The notes beneath the pieces are model-generated. The model had not been told where the DNA came from. It was given only the letters and a program-made list of their open reading frames with translations, and did not search any database. Shown here in pieces: positions 1 through 8,313 of a DNA stretch of 64,000 bases. How positions within the stretch are numbered: position 1 is the first letter of the stretch; every line of letters begins with the position of its first letter. The DNA is from Amycolatopsis vancoresmycina. GTDB lineage: Bacteria; Actinomycetota; Actinomycetes; Mycobacteriales; Pseudonocardiaceae. The stretch spans positions 124,001-188,000 of the forward strand of contig NZ_JNYY01000008.1 in the NCBI RefSeq assembly GCF_000716785.1. The letters are read 5' to 3'. The translations under genes were made by a program, and so were the position numbers.

Positions 1-2
1 TG

Positions 3-380
3 CTCGCGGCCGAGATCGACCTCGGGTACCCGGGGATCCGGGCGTGGCTGCCGTACGTGATCGGGCTGCCGGTCGTCGTGGCGCTGCTGCTGTCGCTGGG
101 CCGGTCGAAGGTGCGGATCACCGGCGGTGCCGAGCCGGAGCTGTGGGTCGGCGACGCGCACCTGCCGCTGGCCTACGCCGGCGAGGTGGAGATCTTCGAC
201 AAGGACGCCAAGCGCAAGGCCCTCGGGCGCGACGGCGACCCGGCGGCCTACGTGCTGCACCGCGGCTGGGTCGGCCCGGTCGTGAAGGTGCACCTGACCG
301 ACGCGAACGACCCGACGCCGTACTGGCTGTTCAGCACCCGGCACCCGGAGAAGGTCGCCGAGCTGCTCAAGGGCGCCTGA
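3..380 (+). CDS. DUF3093 family membrane-associated protein (5' end missing)
   Basis: Only the C-terminal part is present; the open frame runs in from the left edge, so the true start lies outside. A hydrophobic stretch (VIGLPVVVALLLSLG) is followed by a soluble region with W-rich motifs such as ELWVGDAHLPL and HRGWVGPVVKV. This matches my memory of DUF3093, a family of small actinobacterial proteins with membrane segments and an unknown role. In mycobacteria a DUF3093 gene sits next to DUF4193 and cei, as here, and dut would be expected to the left. The function is unknown. A strong hairpin follows the stop codon. Confidence 0.75.
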   Translation, partial: LAAEIDLGYPGIRAWLPYVIGLPVVVALLLSLGRSKVRITGGAEPELWVGDAHLPLAYAGEVEIFDKDAKRKALGRDGDPAAYVLHRGWVGPVVKVHLTDANDPTPYWLFSTRHPEKVAELLKGA

Positions 381-398
381 GCGCCCCCGGACATGTGG

Positions 399-430
399 AA
401 GGGGGCCGGCCTGCCGGCCGGCCCCCTTGT
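399..430 (+). terminator. Rho-independent-type terminator after the DUF3093 gene
   Basis: A 12-bp stem (AAGGGGGCCGGC at 399-410 with GCCGGCCCCCTT at 417-428) with a 6-nt loop starts 18 bp after the stop codon. The T-tract is short (CTTGT). It also separates this gene from the convergent DUF4193 gene. Confidence 0.6.
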
Positions 431-518
431 CCCCAGCGCGCTTCGAGCCTCCCCGGTCTCCCTCGAGGCTCTCCGTCGCGTCTGTTCGTCCCCTGTTCCC
501 GAGAACCCCTCTGCGCGG

Positions 519-827
519 TCAGGCGCAGTCGCGGCAGATCGGGCGTCCGCCGTTGTCCTCGGCCAGCCGGCTGCGGTGGTGCACCAGGAAGCACACGGAG
601 CAGGTGAACTCGTCCGCCTGCTTCGGCACCACCTTCACGGTCATGTCCTCACCGGAAAGCCCGGAGAGGTCGGCACCCGGCAGCTCGAAGTTCTCGGCGG
701 TCGCGTCCTCGTCGACGTCGACGACGCCGGACTGGTTCTCGTTGCGCCGGGCCTTGAGCTCCTCCAACGAGTCTTCGGCCAGCTCGTCGGCTTCGCTGCG
801 GCGCGGAGCGTCGTAGTCGGTAGCCAT
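519..827 (-). CDS. DUF4193 family zinc-ribbon-like protein
   Basis: A 102-residue acidic protein. The N-terminus (MATDYDAPRRSEADELAEDS) and the C-terminal CSVC...CRDC cysteine pairs, which look like a zinc ribbon, are the hallmarks of DUF4193. This family is almost confined to Actinobacteria and its function is not known. The ATG is preceded by GGGGTGAGGGACAC, a good ribosome binding site. It is convergent with the DUF3093 gene and divergent from cei. The DUF3093-DUF4193-cei order is conserved with Mycobacterium. Confidence 0.85.
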   Translation of the reverse strand: MATDYDAPRRSEADELAEDSLEELKARRNENQSGVVDVDEDATAENFELPGADLSGLSGEDMTVKVVPKQADEFTCSVCFLVHHRSRLAEDNGGRPICRDCA

Positions 828-1345
828 GTGTCCCTCACCCCTGCGATCAGCTTGTGTAGTCGTTTTCCCGGACCCCCGGGTGCGCCCGTGGATCCGCCGT
901 GCCGCTGGTCAACGTTCCAGGGCCCCTGTTTGTGCCCGACGGCCGAAGTGACCGAGGTCTCTTCTTTTCGGGCCTCTTCCTGCGGCCGGAGCCCGGGAAG
1001 GGTAGCTCACCGCTGTCCGGGTTCTGCAACGAGTCAGACATTGCCGGGGAATCGTCACCCGACAGGGGGAACCCGCAGGTAAGACGCGTTGTCGTCCGTT
1101 CGGGTTGCGCCCGGGTGGAGAACTTCACGCGCGGCCGCTGTCCGCTTGCCCCCGCCGCCCCCGCCGTGGTGCGATCGCCGGACGGGGAAACGGTCCCGGG
1201 CGCGGCCCGGGACCGCAGGCGGAGCACGGGAACCGGCCGGGTGACCCTGGCCGACGCGCGCCGGCCGCAGCGCCTAGGCTGAGCGGCCACGACGGTGCTC
1301 GGGTTCGCACCGGCCGGGGTTCGGTGTTCGGGAAGGGACGGGCAG
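828..1345. other. Intergenic region between DUF4193 and cei, no gene seen
   Basis: About 520 bp between two divergent genes. Open frames here are weak and show no recognisable protein features. It should hold the promoters of both flanking genes, but I could not assign convincing -35 and -10 boxes. Confidence 0.4.
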
Positions 1346-2029
1346 GTGGCGTCGGGGAACGGCATCGGGGACCGTGGGGCGCGGCCGTATCGCAAGCACA
1401 AGCCGCTGCCGGCGCTGATCGTCATCGGCGTACTCGCCCTCGGCGCGATCATCGTCTGGGTGAACGCCGCGATCGGCAAGGGGGATATCGACGACGCCGT
1501 GAAGTGCGACCCGCCCGCGAGCCCGCCGCCGGGCGTCACGTTCAGCACGCTCCCGCACAACGCGCTCGACGACCGCGCGCCGGTCCCGCCGGACAAGGTC
1601 GCCTACCGGGTGCTGAACGCTTCGGGCAGCCGCGGCCAGGGCGGCATCACCACGACGGCGCTGCGCGAGCTCGGGTTCACCAGCGCGGCCGAGCCGGCCA
1701 ACGACCCGGCTTACGAGAACCGCGAGGCCAAGTGCCGCGGCCAGATCCGCTTCGGCGAGAACGGCGTCACGGCGGCCCGGACGCTCAGCCTGGTGGTGCC
1801 GTGCGCCGAGCTGGTCCAGGACAACCGCAAGGACGCGAGCGTCGACCTGGTCACGGGCACGCTGTTCGGCGACCTCCGGCCGCGTGCGGAGGCCCGTCAG
1901 ATCATCACGCAGCTGGCGGACTGGTCGAAGGCCCACCAGGGCGGCGGCTCGAACGAGCAGTCCGCGGGCGCGAAGGCCCCGATCGTCGACCAGACGCTGC
2001 TGGCCTCGGCCCGCGACGTGGAGTGCTGA
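1346..2029 (+). CDS. cei: Envelope integrity protein Cei (LytR_C domain)
   Basis: A 227-residue protein: a short basic N-terminus (GARPYRKHKPLP), one transmembrane helix (ALIVIGVLALGAIIVWV), then an extracellular domain. The stretch KVAYRVLNASGSRGQGG is typical of LytR_C domains, and four cysteines lie outside the membrane (CDPP, KCRG, VPCAEL, DVEC). In Mycobacterium the orthologue Cei is needed for envelope integrity. GTG 1346 was chosen over the upstream in-frame start at 1295 because GGAAGGGACGG lies just before it and the protein then begins near the membrane anchor. Convergent with suhB; a large hairpin separates the two. Confidence 0.8.
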   Translation: MASGNGIGDRGARPYRKHKPLPALIVIGVLALGAIIVWVNAAIGKGDIDDAVKCDPPASPPPGVTFSTLPHNALDDRAPVPPDKVAYRVLNASGSRGQGGITTTALRELGFTSAAEPANDPAYENREAKCRGQIRFGENGVTAARTLSLVVPCAELVQDNRKDASVDLVTGTLFGDLRPRAEARQIITQLADWSKAHQGGGSNEQSAGAKAPIVDQTLLASARDVEC

Positions 2030-2146
2030 CCCGCTTCACGACACCCCGCCCGCGGGGGCGCCCCCCGTTTTCCACGCTACCGGAGAGCACCGACAGTTCC
2101 GGCCGCCCGCTGCAGCCCGCCCCCTTCGCCGCCGCGCCCGCCGAAG

Positions 2147-2199
2147 GTCGCGAATGACTCATTCGCGGCGCCGGACGTCCCGAATGAGTCATTCGCGAC
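2147..2199. repeat. Perfect 19-bp inverted repeat (hairpin) between convergent genes
   Basis: Arm 1 (GTCGCGAATGACTCATTCG, 2147-2165) is the exact reverse complement of arm 2 (2181-2199), with a 15-nt loop. Each arm is itself nearly palindromic around TGACTCA. It lies about 118 bp after cei and 36 bp before the suhB stop. There is no T-tract. It is probably a repetitive palindrome that ends or protects both transcripts. Confidence 0.8.
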
Positions 2200-2234
2200 A
2201 TCCCCAGCCCCGACCGTTCCGGTCAGCGGGACCC

Positions 2235-3053
2235 TCAGACCTCCGCCGCGCCGGAGCCGGCCAGCACCTTGCGCAGCGGTTCCGCGATCGACGGCGCCGC
2301 CGCGTAGGTCGCGTCCGCGCCCAGGTCCGGTGCCGAGCCCGGCAGCAGGACCTCCGCGCCCGCCTCCGCCGCGATCAGCGCTCCCGCCGCCCAGTCCCAG
2401 CGGTTGAGCCCGTGCTCGACGTACGCGTCCAGCCAGCCCGCCGCCACCGCGCACAGGTCCAGCGACGCCGCCCCGTTGCGCCGGATGTCCCGGACCTGCC
2501 CGAGCAGCGAGGCCGCGAACCGCGACTGCCGCCTCCGGCGCTCCGGCGAATACGCGAAACCGGTTCCGACCAACGTCACTTCCAGGGCGGCCGGCGCCGA
2601 CACCGCCAGCCGGCGGCCGTCCAGGTGCGCACCCTGGCCGCGGGCCGCCGACCACACCCGGCCGCTCGCCGGCTCGACCACCGCGCCGGCCACCGACACC
2701 CCGCCGACCTGCGCCGCCACCGACACCGCGAACCACGGCAGCCCGTACAGGAAGTTGACCGTCCCGTCGATCGGGTCGACCACCCAGGTCACGCCGTCAC
2801 CCGCGGCACCACCGCCTTCTTCGCCCAGCACCGGCTCGCCCGGCCGCAGCGCCGCCAGCCGGTCGCGCACCAGGCGTTCCGATTCGTGGTCGACCGCGGT
2901 CACCACGTCGGTGGCGCCGGACTTGGTCCCGACGGCCACCGCACGGCCGTCCGCCATGCCCTCCCACGCCTCGCGGACCAGGGTGGCGGCTTCCGTCGCG
3001 ACCTGCACCGCGACGCTTTTCAGCAACGACTCGTCAACTCCCACGTCCGACAT
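2235..3053 (-). CDS. suhB: Inositol monophosphatase family protein (SuhB-like)
   Basis: A 272-residue Mg-dependent phosphatase. Metal-binding signatures of the inositol monophosphatase superfamily are intact: GEEGG, then WVVDPIDGTVNF, and near the C-terminus WDWAAGALIAAEAGAEV. It probably removes phosphate from myo-inositol-1-phosphate or a related sugar phosphate, supplying inositol for phosphatidylinositol or mycothiol; the exact substrate cannot be read from sequence. The start ATG 3053 gives the usual family length. It is divergent from ppgK with 64 bp between starts, the same arrangement as suhB-ppgK-sigA in mycobacteria. Confidence 0.85.
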   Translation of the reverse strand: MSDVGVDESLLKSVAVQVATEAATLVREAWEGMADGRAVAVGTKSGATDVVTAVDHESERLVRDRLAALRPGEPVLGEEGGGAAGDGVTWVVDPIDGTVNFLYGLPWFAVSVAAQVGGVSVAGAVVEPASGRVWSAARGQGAHLDGRRLAVSAPAALEVTLVGTGFAYSPERRRRQSRFAASLLGQVRDIRRNGAASLDLCAVAAGWLDAYVEHGLNRWDWAAGALIAAEAGAEVLLPGSAPDLGADATYAAAPSIAEPLRKVLAGSGAAEV

Positions 3054-3117
3054 GTCACCACATCCGGTTAAAGTCTCCGAGGCAGGCTTCTGAATCGTGC
3101 GAGAAGGGACCACGTCC

Positions 3118-3885
3118 GTGGTGGAGGCGACCCGCCGAGGTTTCGGCATCGACATCGGCGGCAGCGGGATCAAGGGCGCCTTGGTCGACCTGGAGAAGGG
3201 CCAGCTCATCGGCGACCGGATCCGGATCGAGACGCCGAAGCCGTCCACCCCCTCGGCGGTGGCCGACGTCGTGCACGACGTCGTCACGCAGGCGGGCTGG
3301 GACGGCCCGGTCGGCGTGACGCTGCCCGCGGTCGTCAAGAAGGGCGTCGCGCACACCGCGGCCAACATCGACAAGCAGTGGATCGGCACCGACGCCGACG
3401 CGCTGTTCGCCAAGCGGCTCGGCCGGAGCGTCGACCAGATCGCGATGCTGAACGACGCCGACGCGGCGGGCATGGCGGAGATCCGCTTCGGCGACCCGGT
3501 CGCGCGCAAGGGCGTGACCGCGCTGCTCACCTTCGGCACCGGCATCGGCAGCGCCGTGTTCCAGGACGGCAAGCTCGTCCCGAACACCGAATTCGGCCAC
3601 CTGGAGATCGACGGCCACGACGCCGAGAAGCGCGCGGCCGCTTCGGTGAAGGACAACGAGGGGCTTTCCTACCCCGAATGGGCCAAGCGCGTGCACCGTT
3701 ATCTGACCGTGCTGGAGAACCTGATCTGGCCCGACCTGTTCATCGTCGGCGGCGGGGTCAGCAAGAAGGCCGAAAAATGGGTGCCGCTGCTGGACATCCG
3801 CACTCCGGTGCTGGTCGCGACGCTGCAGAACAACGCCGGGATCGTGGGTGCCGCGGCCGCCGCGGCCGAGGGCATCCAGCACTGA
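3118..3885 (+). CDS. ppgK: Polyphosphate glucokinase
   Basis: A 255-residue ROK-fold kinase that phosphorylates glucose with polyphosphate or ATP. The phosphate-binding motif GIDIGGSGIKGALVDL opens the protein, NDADAAG carries the likely catalytic Asp, and FGTGIGSA and EFGHLEI are typical of the family. It would feed glucose released by the trehalose and glucan enzymes nearby into glucose-6-phosphate. GTG 3118 is preferred because GAGAAGGGAC lies 8 nt upstream; the in-frame GTG at 3097 would add 7 residues but has no clear ribosome binding site. sigA follows 218 bp downstream. Confidence 0.9.
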   Translation: MVEATRRGFGIDIGGSGIKGALVDLEKGQLIGDRIRIETPKPSTPSAVADVVHDVVTQAGWDGPVGVTLPAVVKKGVAHTAANIDKQWIGTDADALFAKRLGRSVDQIAMLNDADAAGMAEIRFGDPVARKGVTALLTFGTGIGSAVFQDGKLVPNTEFGHLEIDGHDAEKRAAASVKDNEGLSYPEWAKRVHRYLTVLENLIWPDLFIVGGGVSKKAEKWVPLLDIRTPVLVATLQNNAGIVGAAAAAAEGIQH

Positions 3886-3950
3886 CGGGCACCGATCCGG
3901 CACCGATCGCGAGGCGGATCGGGCGCCGGAACCGGCCGGAGGGTGATCGC

Positions 3951-3982
3951 TTCGCACCGCATGCGCGTACCGTCGTTACAAT
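3951..3982 (+). promoter_or_regulatory. Possible sigA promoter
   Basis: TACAAT at 3977-3982 is a good -10 box for the principal sigma factor, about 120 nt before the sigA start. The best -35 candidate (TTCGCA, 3951-3956) is 20 bp away, longer than ideal, so only the -10 is convincing. Confidence 0.35.
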
Positions 3983-4103
3983 GGAACACGGCCCACGGCT
4001 GCGGAGGGCAAAACCGCAGGCCGAGGCGTGATCCCCGAATGTGAGGCAGCAGTGGCCCCCCCGGCCGTTGCTCGTCATGATCGACCGCTGCGAAAGGGCG
4101 TAA

Positions 4104-5504
4104 GTGGCAGCCGCAAGAACCGCAACCCGAGGCGGGACGAAGACAGCGACCGCAGCCGGCGAGCCGGCCGAAGAGGCAGCCACCGGGACGGCGAAGCCAG
4201 CGGCGCGCAAGACCACCACCGCCAAGAAGGCGCCGGCCAAGAAGGCACCGGCGAAGAAGGCCGCGACCAAGGGCCCGAAGACCGAAGACGGCGAGCCGGA
4301 CGGTCCCGGCGAGCTCGAGGACGACGACCTCGGTTCGCCCGACCTGTCGGACCTGGAAGAGGTCGAGGTCGACGTCGTCGACGAAACGGTCAACGACGAG
4401 CCGGACACCGACTCGGCCGACGACGACGATGACGACGAGGAGTCGGACGAGGAGACCCCGGCGCAGCGCCGCCGCGGCGCCGCGGCCGACAAGGCCAAGA
4501 GCGGCTCCGACAACCCGGACTTCGTCTGGGACGAGGAGGAGTCCGAGGCGCTGCGCCAGGCGCGCAAGGACGCCGAGCTCACCGCGTCCGCCGACTCCGT
4601 GCGTGCCTACCTCAAGCAGATCGGCAAGGTCGCGCTGCTGAACGCGGAGGAGGAGGTGGAGCTGGCCAAGCGGATCGAGGCCGGGCTCTACGCCGCCGAG
4701 CGCGTGCGCACCGCCGAGGAGGAGGGCGAGAAGCTCGTCACCCAGATGCGCCGCGATCTCAAGTGGATCGTGCGTGACGGCGAGCGCGCCAAGAACCACC
4801 TGCTCGAGGCGAACCTGCGGCTCGTGGTTTCGCTGGCCAAGCGCTACACCGGCCGCGGCATGGCGTTCCTGGACCTGATCCAGGAGGGCAACCTCGGCCT
4901 GATCCGCGCGGTGGAGAAGTTCGACTACACCAAGGGCTACAAGTTCTCGACGTACGCCACGTGGTGGATCCGCCAGGCGATCACCCGCGCGATGGCCGAC
5001 CAGGCGCGCACCATCCGCATCCCGGTGCACATGGTCGAGGTCATCAACAAGCTGGGCCGCATCCAGCGCGAACTGCTCCAGGACCTCGGCCGCGAGCCGA
5101 CCCCGGAAGAGCTCGCGAAGGAAATGGACATCTCCCCGGAGAAGGTCCTGGAGATCCAGCAGTACGCGCGCGAGCCGATTTCGCTGGACCAGACGATCGG
5201 CGACGAGGGCGACTCGCAGCTCGGTGACTTCATCGAGGACTCCGAAGCGGTCGTCGCGGTCGACGCGGTGTCGTTCACGCTGCTGCAGGACCAGCTCCAG
5301 TCGGTGCTGCAGACGCTGTCCGAGCGCGAGGCCGGTGTGGTCCGGCTGCGCTTCGGCCTCACGGACGGCCAGCCGCGCACGCTCGACGAGATCGGCCAGG
5401 TGTACGGGGTGACCCGCGAGCGCATCCGGCAGATCGAGTCGAAGACGATGTCGAAGCTGCGCCACCCGTCGCGGTCCCAGGTGCTGCGCGACTACCTGGA
5501 CTGA
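4104..5504 (+). CDS. sigA: Principal RNA polymerase sigma factor SigA (HrdB/RpoD type)
   Basis: A 466-residue group 1 sigma-70 factor. The N-terminal ~155 residues are a lysine/alanine repeat (AKKAPAKKAP) followed by a long acidic stretch (SADDDDDDEESDEE), usual for actinobacterial HrdB/SigA. After it come region 1.2 (DSVRAYLKQIGK), region 2 with NLRLVVSLAKRYTGRG, GLIRAVEKFDYTKG and FSTYATWWIRQAI, region 3 and region 4 (LDEIGQVYGVTRERIRQIE), which read the -10 and -35 elements. It starts with GTG. A terminator follows 17 bp after the stop. It directs housekeeping transcription; the paralogue at 50420-51454 lacks the long N-terminal extension. Confidence 0.95.
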   Translation: MAAARTATRGGTKTATAAGEPAEEAATGTAKPAARKTTTAKKAPAKKAPAKKAATKGPKTEDGEPDGPGELEDDDLGSPDLSDLEEVEVDVVDETVNDEPDTDSADDDDDDEESDEETPAQRRRGAAADKAKSGSDNPDFVWDEEESEALRQARKDAELTASADSVRAYLKQIGKVALLNAEEEVELAKRIEAGLYAAERVRTAEEEGEKLVTQMRRDLKWIVRDGERAKNHLLEANLRLVVSLAKRYTGRGMAFLDLIQEGNLGLIRAVEKFDYTKGYKFSTYATWWIRQAITRAMADQARTIRIPVHMVEVINKLGRIQRELLQDLGREPTPEELAKEMDISPEKVLEIQQYAREPISLDQTIGDEGDSQLGDFIEDSEAVVAVDAVSFTLLQDQLQSVLQTLSEREAGVVRLRFGLTDGQPRTLDEIGQVYGVTRERIRQIESKTMSKLRHPSRSQVLRDYLD

Positions 5505-5521
5505 TTTCCTTACGGCACAAC

Positions 5522-5552
5522 GGAAACCCCGTCGCTTCGGTGGCGGGGTTTC
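5522..5552. terminator. Bidirectional terminator after sigA
   Basis: GGAAACCCCG and CGGGGTTTCC form a perfect 10-bp stem with a 12-nt loop between the convergent sigA gene and the small membrane-protein gene. The A-rich and T-rich ends let it work on both strands. Confidence 0.75.
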
Positions 5553-5558
5553 CGGCGT

Positions 5559-5951
5559 TCAGGGCACGGCCAGCCCGCGCTCCCGCAGCGACTGCTCGAC
5601 GCGCAGCCGTTCGATCTCGCGGTCCATCCCCTCGGGCAGCTCGCCGAGCCGGTGCGGGACGCCGACCTGGCGGCAGGCGACGGTGAGGAGTTCGTCGTAC
5701 GCCTGCCGCGTCCCGAACCGCCGGGCGGCCGGGGTGCCCGACGGGTACTCGGCCAGCAGCCGGTGCACCCGCCGCAGGTCCGCCGCCACACGCTCGATCG
5801 GCGGCCCCTCCGGCTGCGGCTTCGCGCGCCTCGAACGGATCCGGTCGACCAGCTTCGGTACGTGCAGCGCGCACCAGAACAGCACCGTGGGCGCGACGCA
5901 GACCACGGCGAAGAGGATCAGGTTCGCGACGACACCACCGGAGCCGTCCAT
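5559..5951 (-). CDS. Small single-pass membrane protein of unknown function
   Basis: A 130-residue protein that I do not recognise. An N-terminal transmembrane helix (ANLILFAVVCVAPTVLFWCAL) is followed by a basic stop-transfer region (RIRSRRAKPQ) and a cytoplasmic, charged, helical domain of about 90 residues. ATG 5951 places the helix near the N-terminus; upstream in-frame codons would add an unlikely leader. It is convergent with sigA. It lies downstream of glgB on the same strand, but a hairpin-rich 150-bp gap separates them. Confidence 0.6.
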   Translation of the reverse strand: MDGSGGVVANLILFAVVCVAPTVLFWCALHVPKLVDRIRSRRAKPQPEGPPIERVAADLRRVHRLLAEYPSGTPAARRFGTRQAYDELLTVACRQVGVPHRLGELPEGMDREIERLRVEQSLRERGLAVP

Positions 5952-5997
5952 GCCCCGATGGTAAGCCCGCCGGGCCCGGCCCGCGGAAGGCTTTTCG

Positions 5998-6093
5998 CGT
6001 GATTGCCGGGGCATCACTCGTGATCAGAGGGGCATCACGCGTGATTGGAGGGGCATCGGGGTGATGCCCGCCCAGTCACGCGTGATGCCCCTC
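5998..6093. repeat. Degenerate tandem repeat with an 18-bp inverted repeat, downstream of glgB
   Basis: Several copies of a roughly 21-nt unit of the form CGTGATTGGAGGGGCATCAC lie in tandem, some inverted. The strongest fold pairs 6027-6044 with 6076-6093 (GAGGGGCATCACGCGTGA and its exact complement). A shorter inner hairpin (GGGCATC with GATGCCC) sits in the loop. It begins 12 bp past the glgB stop and may end or protect that transcript. Confidence 0.65.
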
Positions 6094-6105
6094 GGGACAC
6101 GCGCG

Positions 6106-8313
6106 TTACGGGAGTTCGGGGGTCTCCGGGGTTTCTTTCACCAGCCAGAGGACTCCGGCCGGGGGGAGCTGGAGGACCGCCGAGGCCGGCTGGCCGTGCC
6201 ACGGCTCGAGGACCGCCTCCACCGCGCCCATGTTGCCGACGCCCGAGCCGCCGTACGCCTCCGCGTCGGTGTTGACCACCTCGAGCCAGCGCCCGGCGGA
6301 AGGCAGGCCCACCCGGTAGTCGTGGTGCGGGACGCCCGCGAAGTTCGCCACGCAGGCCAGGCGGGAACCGTCCGCGCCGATGCGGAGGAAGCTCAGCACG
6401 TTGCCGCTGGAGTCGTTCGCGTCGATCCAGGCGAAGCCGTCCGGGGACGCGTCCTGGCTGTACAGCGCCGGTGACGACCGGTAGATCGTGTTCAGCGACC
6501 GCAGCAGCTCCCACACCCCGAGGTGCAGCGGCTCCTCCATCAGGTGCCAGTCCAGCGACTTCGACTCCGACCACTCCCCCGGCTGGCCGAACTCGCCGCC
6601 CATGAACAGCAGCTGCTTGCCCGGGTGGGCCCACATGAACGCCAGCAGCGACCGCAGCCCAGCCGCCTTGTTCCAGGCGTCGCCCGGCATCCGGCCCCAG
6701 AGGGATCCCTTGCCGTGCACCACTTCGTCGTGCGACAGCGGCAGCACGAAGTTCTCGCTCCACGCGTACACCAGCGAGAACGTCATCTCGTTGTGGTGGT
6801 ACGCGCGGTGGATCGGCTCGTGGGACAGGTACCGGAGCGTGTCGTGCATCCAGCCCATGTTCCACTTGAAGCCGAACCCGAGGCCGCCCAGGTGCGTCGG
6901 GCGCGTCACGCCCGGCCACGCGGTCGATTCCTCGGCCACCATCACGATGCCCGGGTGTCGCTTGTAGACGGTCGCGTTCAGCTCCTGCAGGAACCGCACC
7001 GCGTCCAGGTTTTCCCGCCCGCCGTACTGGTTGGGCAGCCACTCCCCTTCCTTGCGGGAGTAGTCCAGGTACAGCATCGACGCGACGGCGTCCACGCGCA
7101 GGCCGTCGAGGTGGAACTCCTCGATCCAGTACAGCGCGTTGGCCACCAGGAAGTTGCGGACCTCGTTGCGGCCGAAGTCGAACACGAGCGTGCCCCAGTC
7201 GGGCTGCTCGCCGCGGCGCGGGTCCGCGTGCTCGTACAGCGCGGTGCCGTCGAACTTCGCCAGCGCCCAGCTGTCGCGCGGGAAGTGCGCCGGCACCCAG
7301 TCCACCAGGACGCCGATCCCGCGCTGGTGCAGGCGGTCGACGAAGTAGCGGAAGTCGTCCGGCGAGCCGAAGCGGGACGTCGGCGCGTAGTACGACGTCA
7401 CCTGGTAGCCCCACGAACCGCCGAACGGGTGCTCCGACACCGGCAGCAGCTCGACGTGCGTGAAGCCGGTCTCGACGAGGTAGTCGCCCAGCTGGTCGGC
7501 CAGCTCCCGGTAGTCGAGCCCGGGCCGCCACGAGCCGAGGTGGACCTCGTAGACGCTCATCGGCGCCGCGATCCACTGGGTCGCCTCGCGCTTCGCGACC
7601 CACTCGTCGTCCGCCCACAGGTACGCCGACAGCGTGACGACCGACGCCGTCGCCGGCGGCTGCTCGGTGGCGAACGCCAGCGGGTCGGCCTTCTCGTGCC
7701 AGTTGCCGTCGGCGCCGAGGATCCGGAACTTGTAGCAGGTGCCCACGCCGACCCCCGGCACGAACAGCTCCCAGACACCCGACCCGCCGAGCGAGCGCAT
7801 CGCGTGGCCGCGGCCGTCCCAGCCGTTGAAGTCGCCGATCACGCGGATGCCGCGGGCGTTCGGCGCCCAGACCGCGAACGACGTCCCCTCGACCACCCCG
7901 CCCGGCGTCTCGTAGGACCGGACGTGCGCGCCGAGCGCCTCCCACAGCCGTTCGTGCCGTCCTTCGCCGATCAGGTGCAGGTCCAGCTCGCCCACCGTCG
8001 GCAGCCAGCGGTACGGGTCGTCGGTGGTGACGGTGTGCCCGTCGTACTCGACCTCGAGGCGGTAGTCGCCGGGGTGCTCGGGCACGGCGACGGCGAACAG
8101 CGCGTCGATCACCGGCTCCATCGGGTAGCGCTTCGAGCCCGCGCAGAGCGTGACGGCCTTCGCGCCGGGCAGCAGCGCCCGGGCCGCGAAGCCCTTGCCC
8201 ACGGCGTGCACGCCCAGCACGGCGTGCGGGTCGTGGTGGGACCCGGCGAGAAGCCGGTCGATGTCCGCGGCCGGCGGGGCCGCGGCCGGGAGACCTTCGG
8301 GAGCCGCGTTCAC
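6106..8313 (-). CDS. glgB: 1,4-alpha-glucan branching enzyme GlgB
   Basis: A 735-residue GH13 enzyme that introduces alpha-1,6 branches into linear glucan. Two N-terminal beta-sandwich (CBM48-type) modules precede the barrel. Catalytic motifs are intact: GLRVDAVASMLYLDYSR (nucleophile Asp near residue 407), MVAEESTAWPGV (acid/base Glu near 460) and LPLSHDEVVHGKGSL (Asp near 528). The GTG start at 8313 overlaps the mak stop by 4 bp (GTGA), so it is translated with mak, treS and glgE. In the GlgE pathway it branches the polymer that GlgE elongates. Confidence 0.95.
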   Translation of the reverse strand: MNAAPEGLPAAAPPAADIDRLLAGSHHDPHAVLGVHAVGKGFAARALLPGAKAVTLCAGSKRYPMEPVIDALFAVAVPEHPGDYRLEVEYDGHTVTTDDPYRWLPTVGELDLHLIGEGRHERLWEALGAHVRSYETPGGVVEGTSFAVWAPNARGIRVIGDFNGWDGRGHAMRSLGGSGVWELFVPGVGVGTCYKFRILGADGNWHEKADPLAFATEQPPATASVVTLSAYLWADDEWVAKREATQWIAAPMSVYEVHLGSWRPGLDYRELADQLGDYLVETGFTHVELLPVSEHPFGGSWGYQVTSYYAPTSRFGSPDDFRYFVDRLHQRGIGVLVDWVPAHFPRDSWALAKFDGTALYEHADPRRGEQPDWGTLVFDFGRNEVRNFLVANALYWIEEFHLDGLRVDAVASMLYLDYSRKEGEWLPNQYGGRENLDAVRFLQELNATVYKRHPGIVMVAEESTAWPGVTRPTHLGGLGFGFKWNMGWMHDTLRYLSHEPIHRAYHHNEMTFSLVYAWSENFVLPLSHDEVVHGKGSLWGRMPGDAWNKAAGLRSLLAFMWAHPGKQLLFMGGEFGQPGEWSESKSLDWHLMEEPLHLGVWELLRSLNTIYRSSPALYSQDASPDGFAWIDANDSSGNVLSFLRIGADGSRLACVANFAGVPHHDYRVGLPSAGRWLEVVNTDAEAYGGSGVGNMGAVEAVLEPWHGQPASAVLQLPPAGVLWLVKETPETPELP

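Noticed and set aside
899..1282. Possible small gene on the + strand between DUF4193 and cei
   Set aside because: It shows no ribosome binding site, no recognisable motif and a rather random, arginine-rich composition; it overlaps the likely promoter region.
2160..2230. CRISPR-like short repeats
   Set aside because: There are only two inverted copies, no regular spacers and no cas genes; it is a hairpin, not an array.
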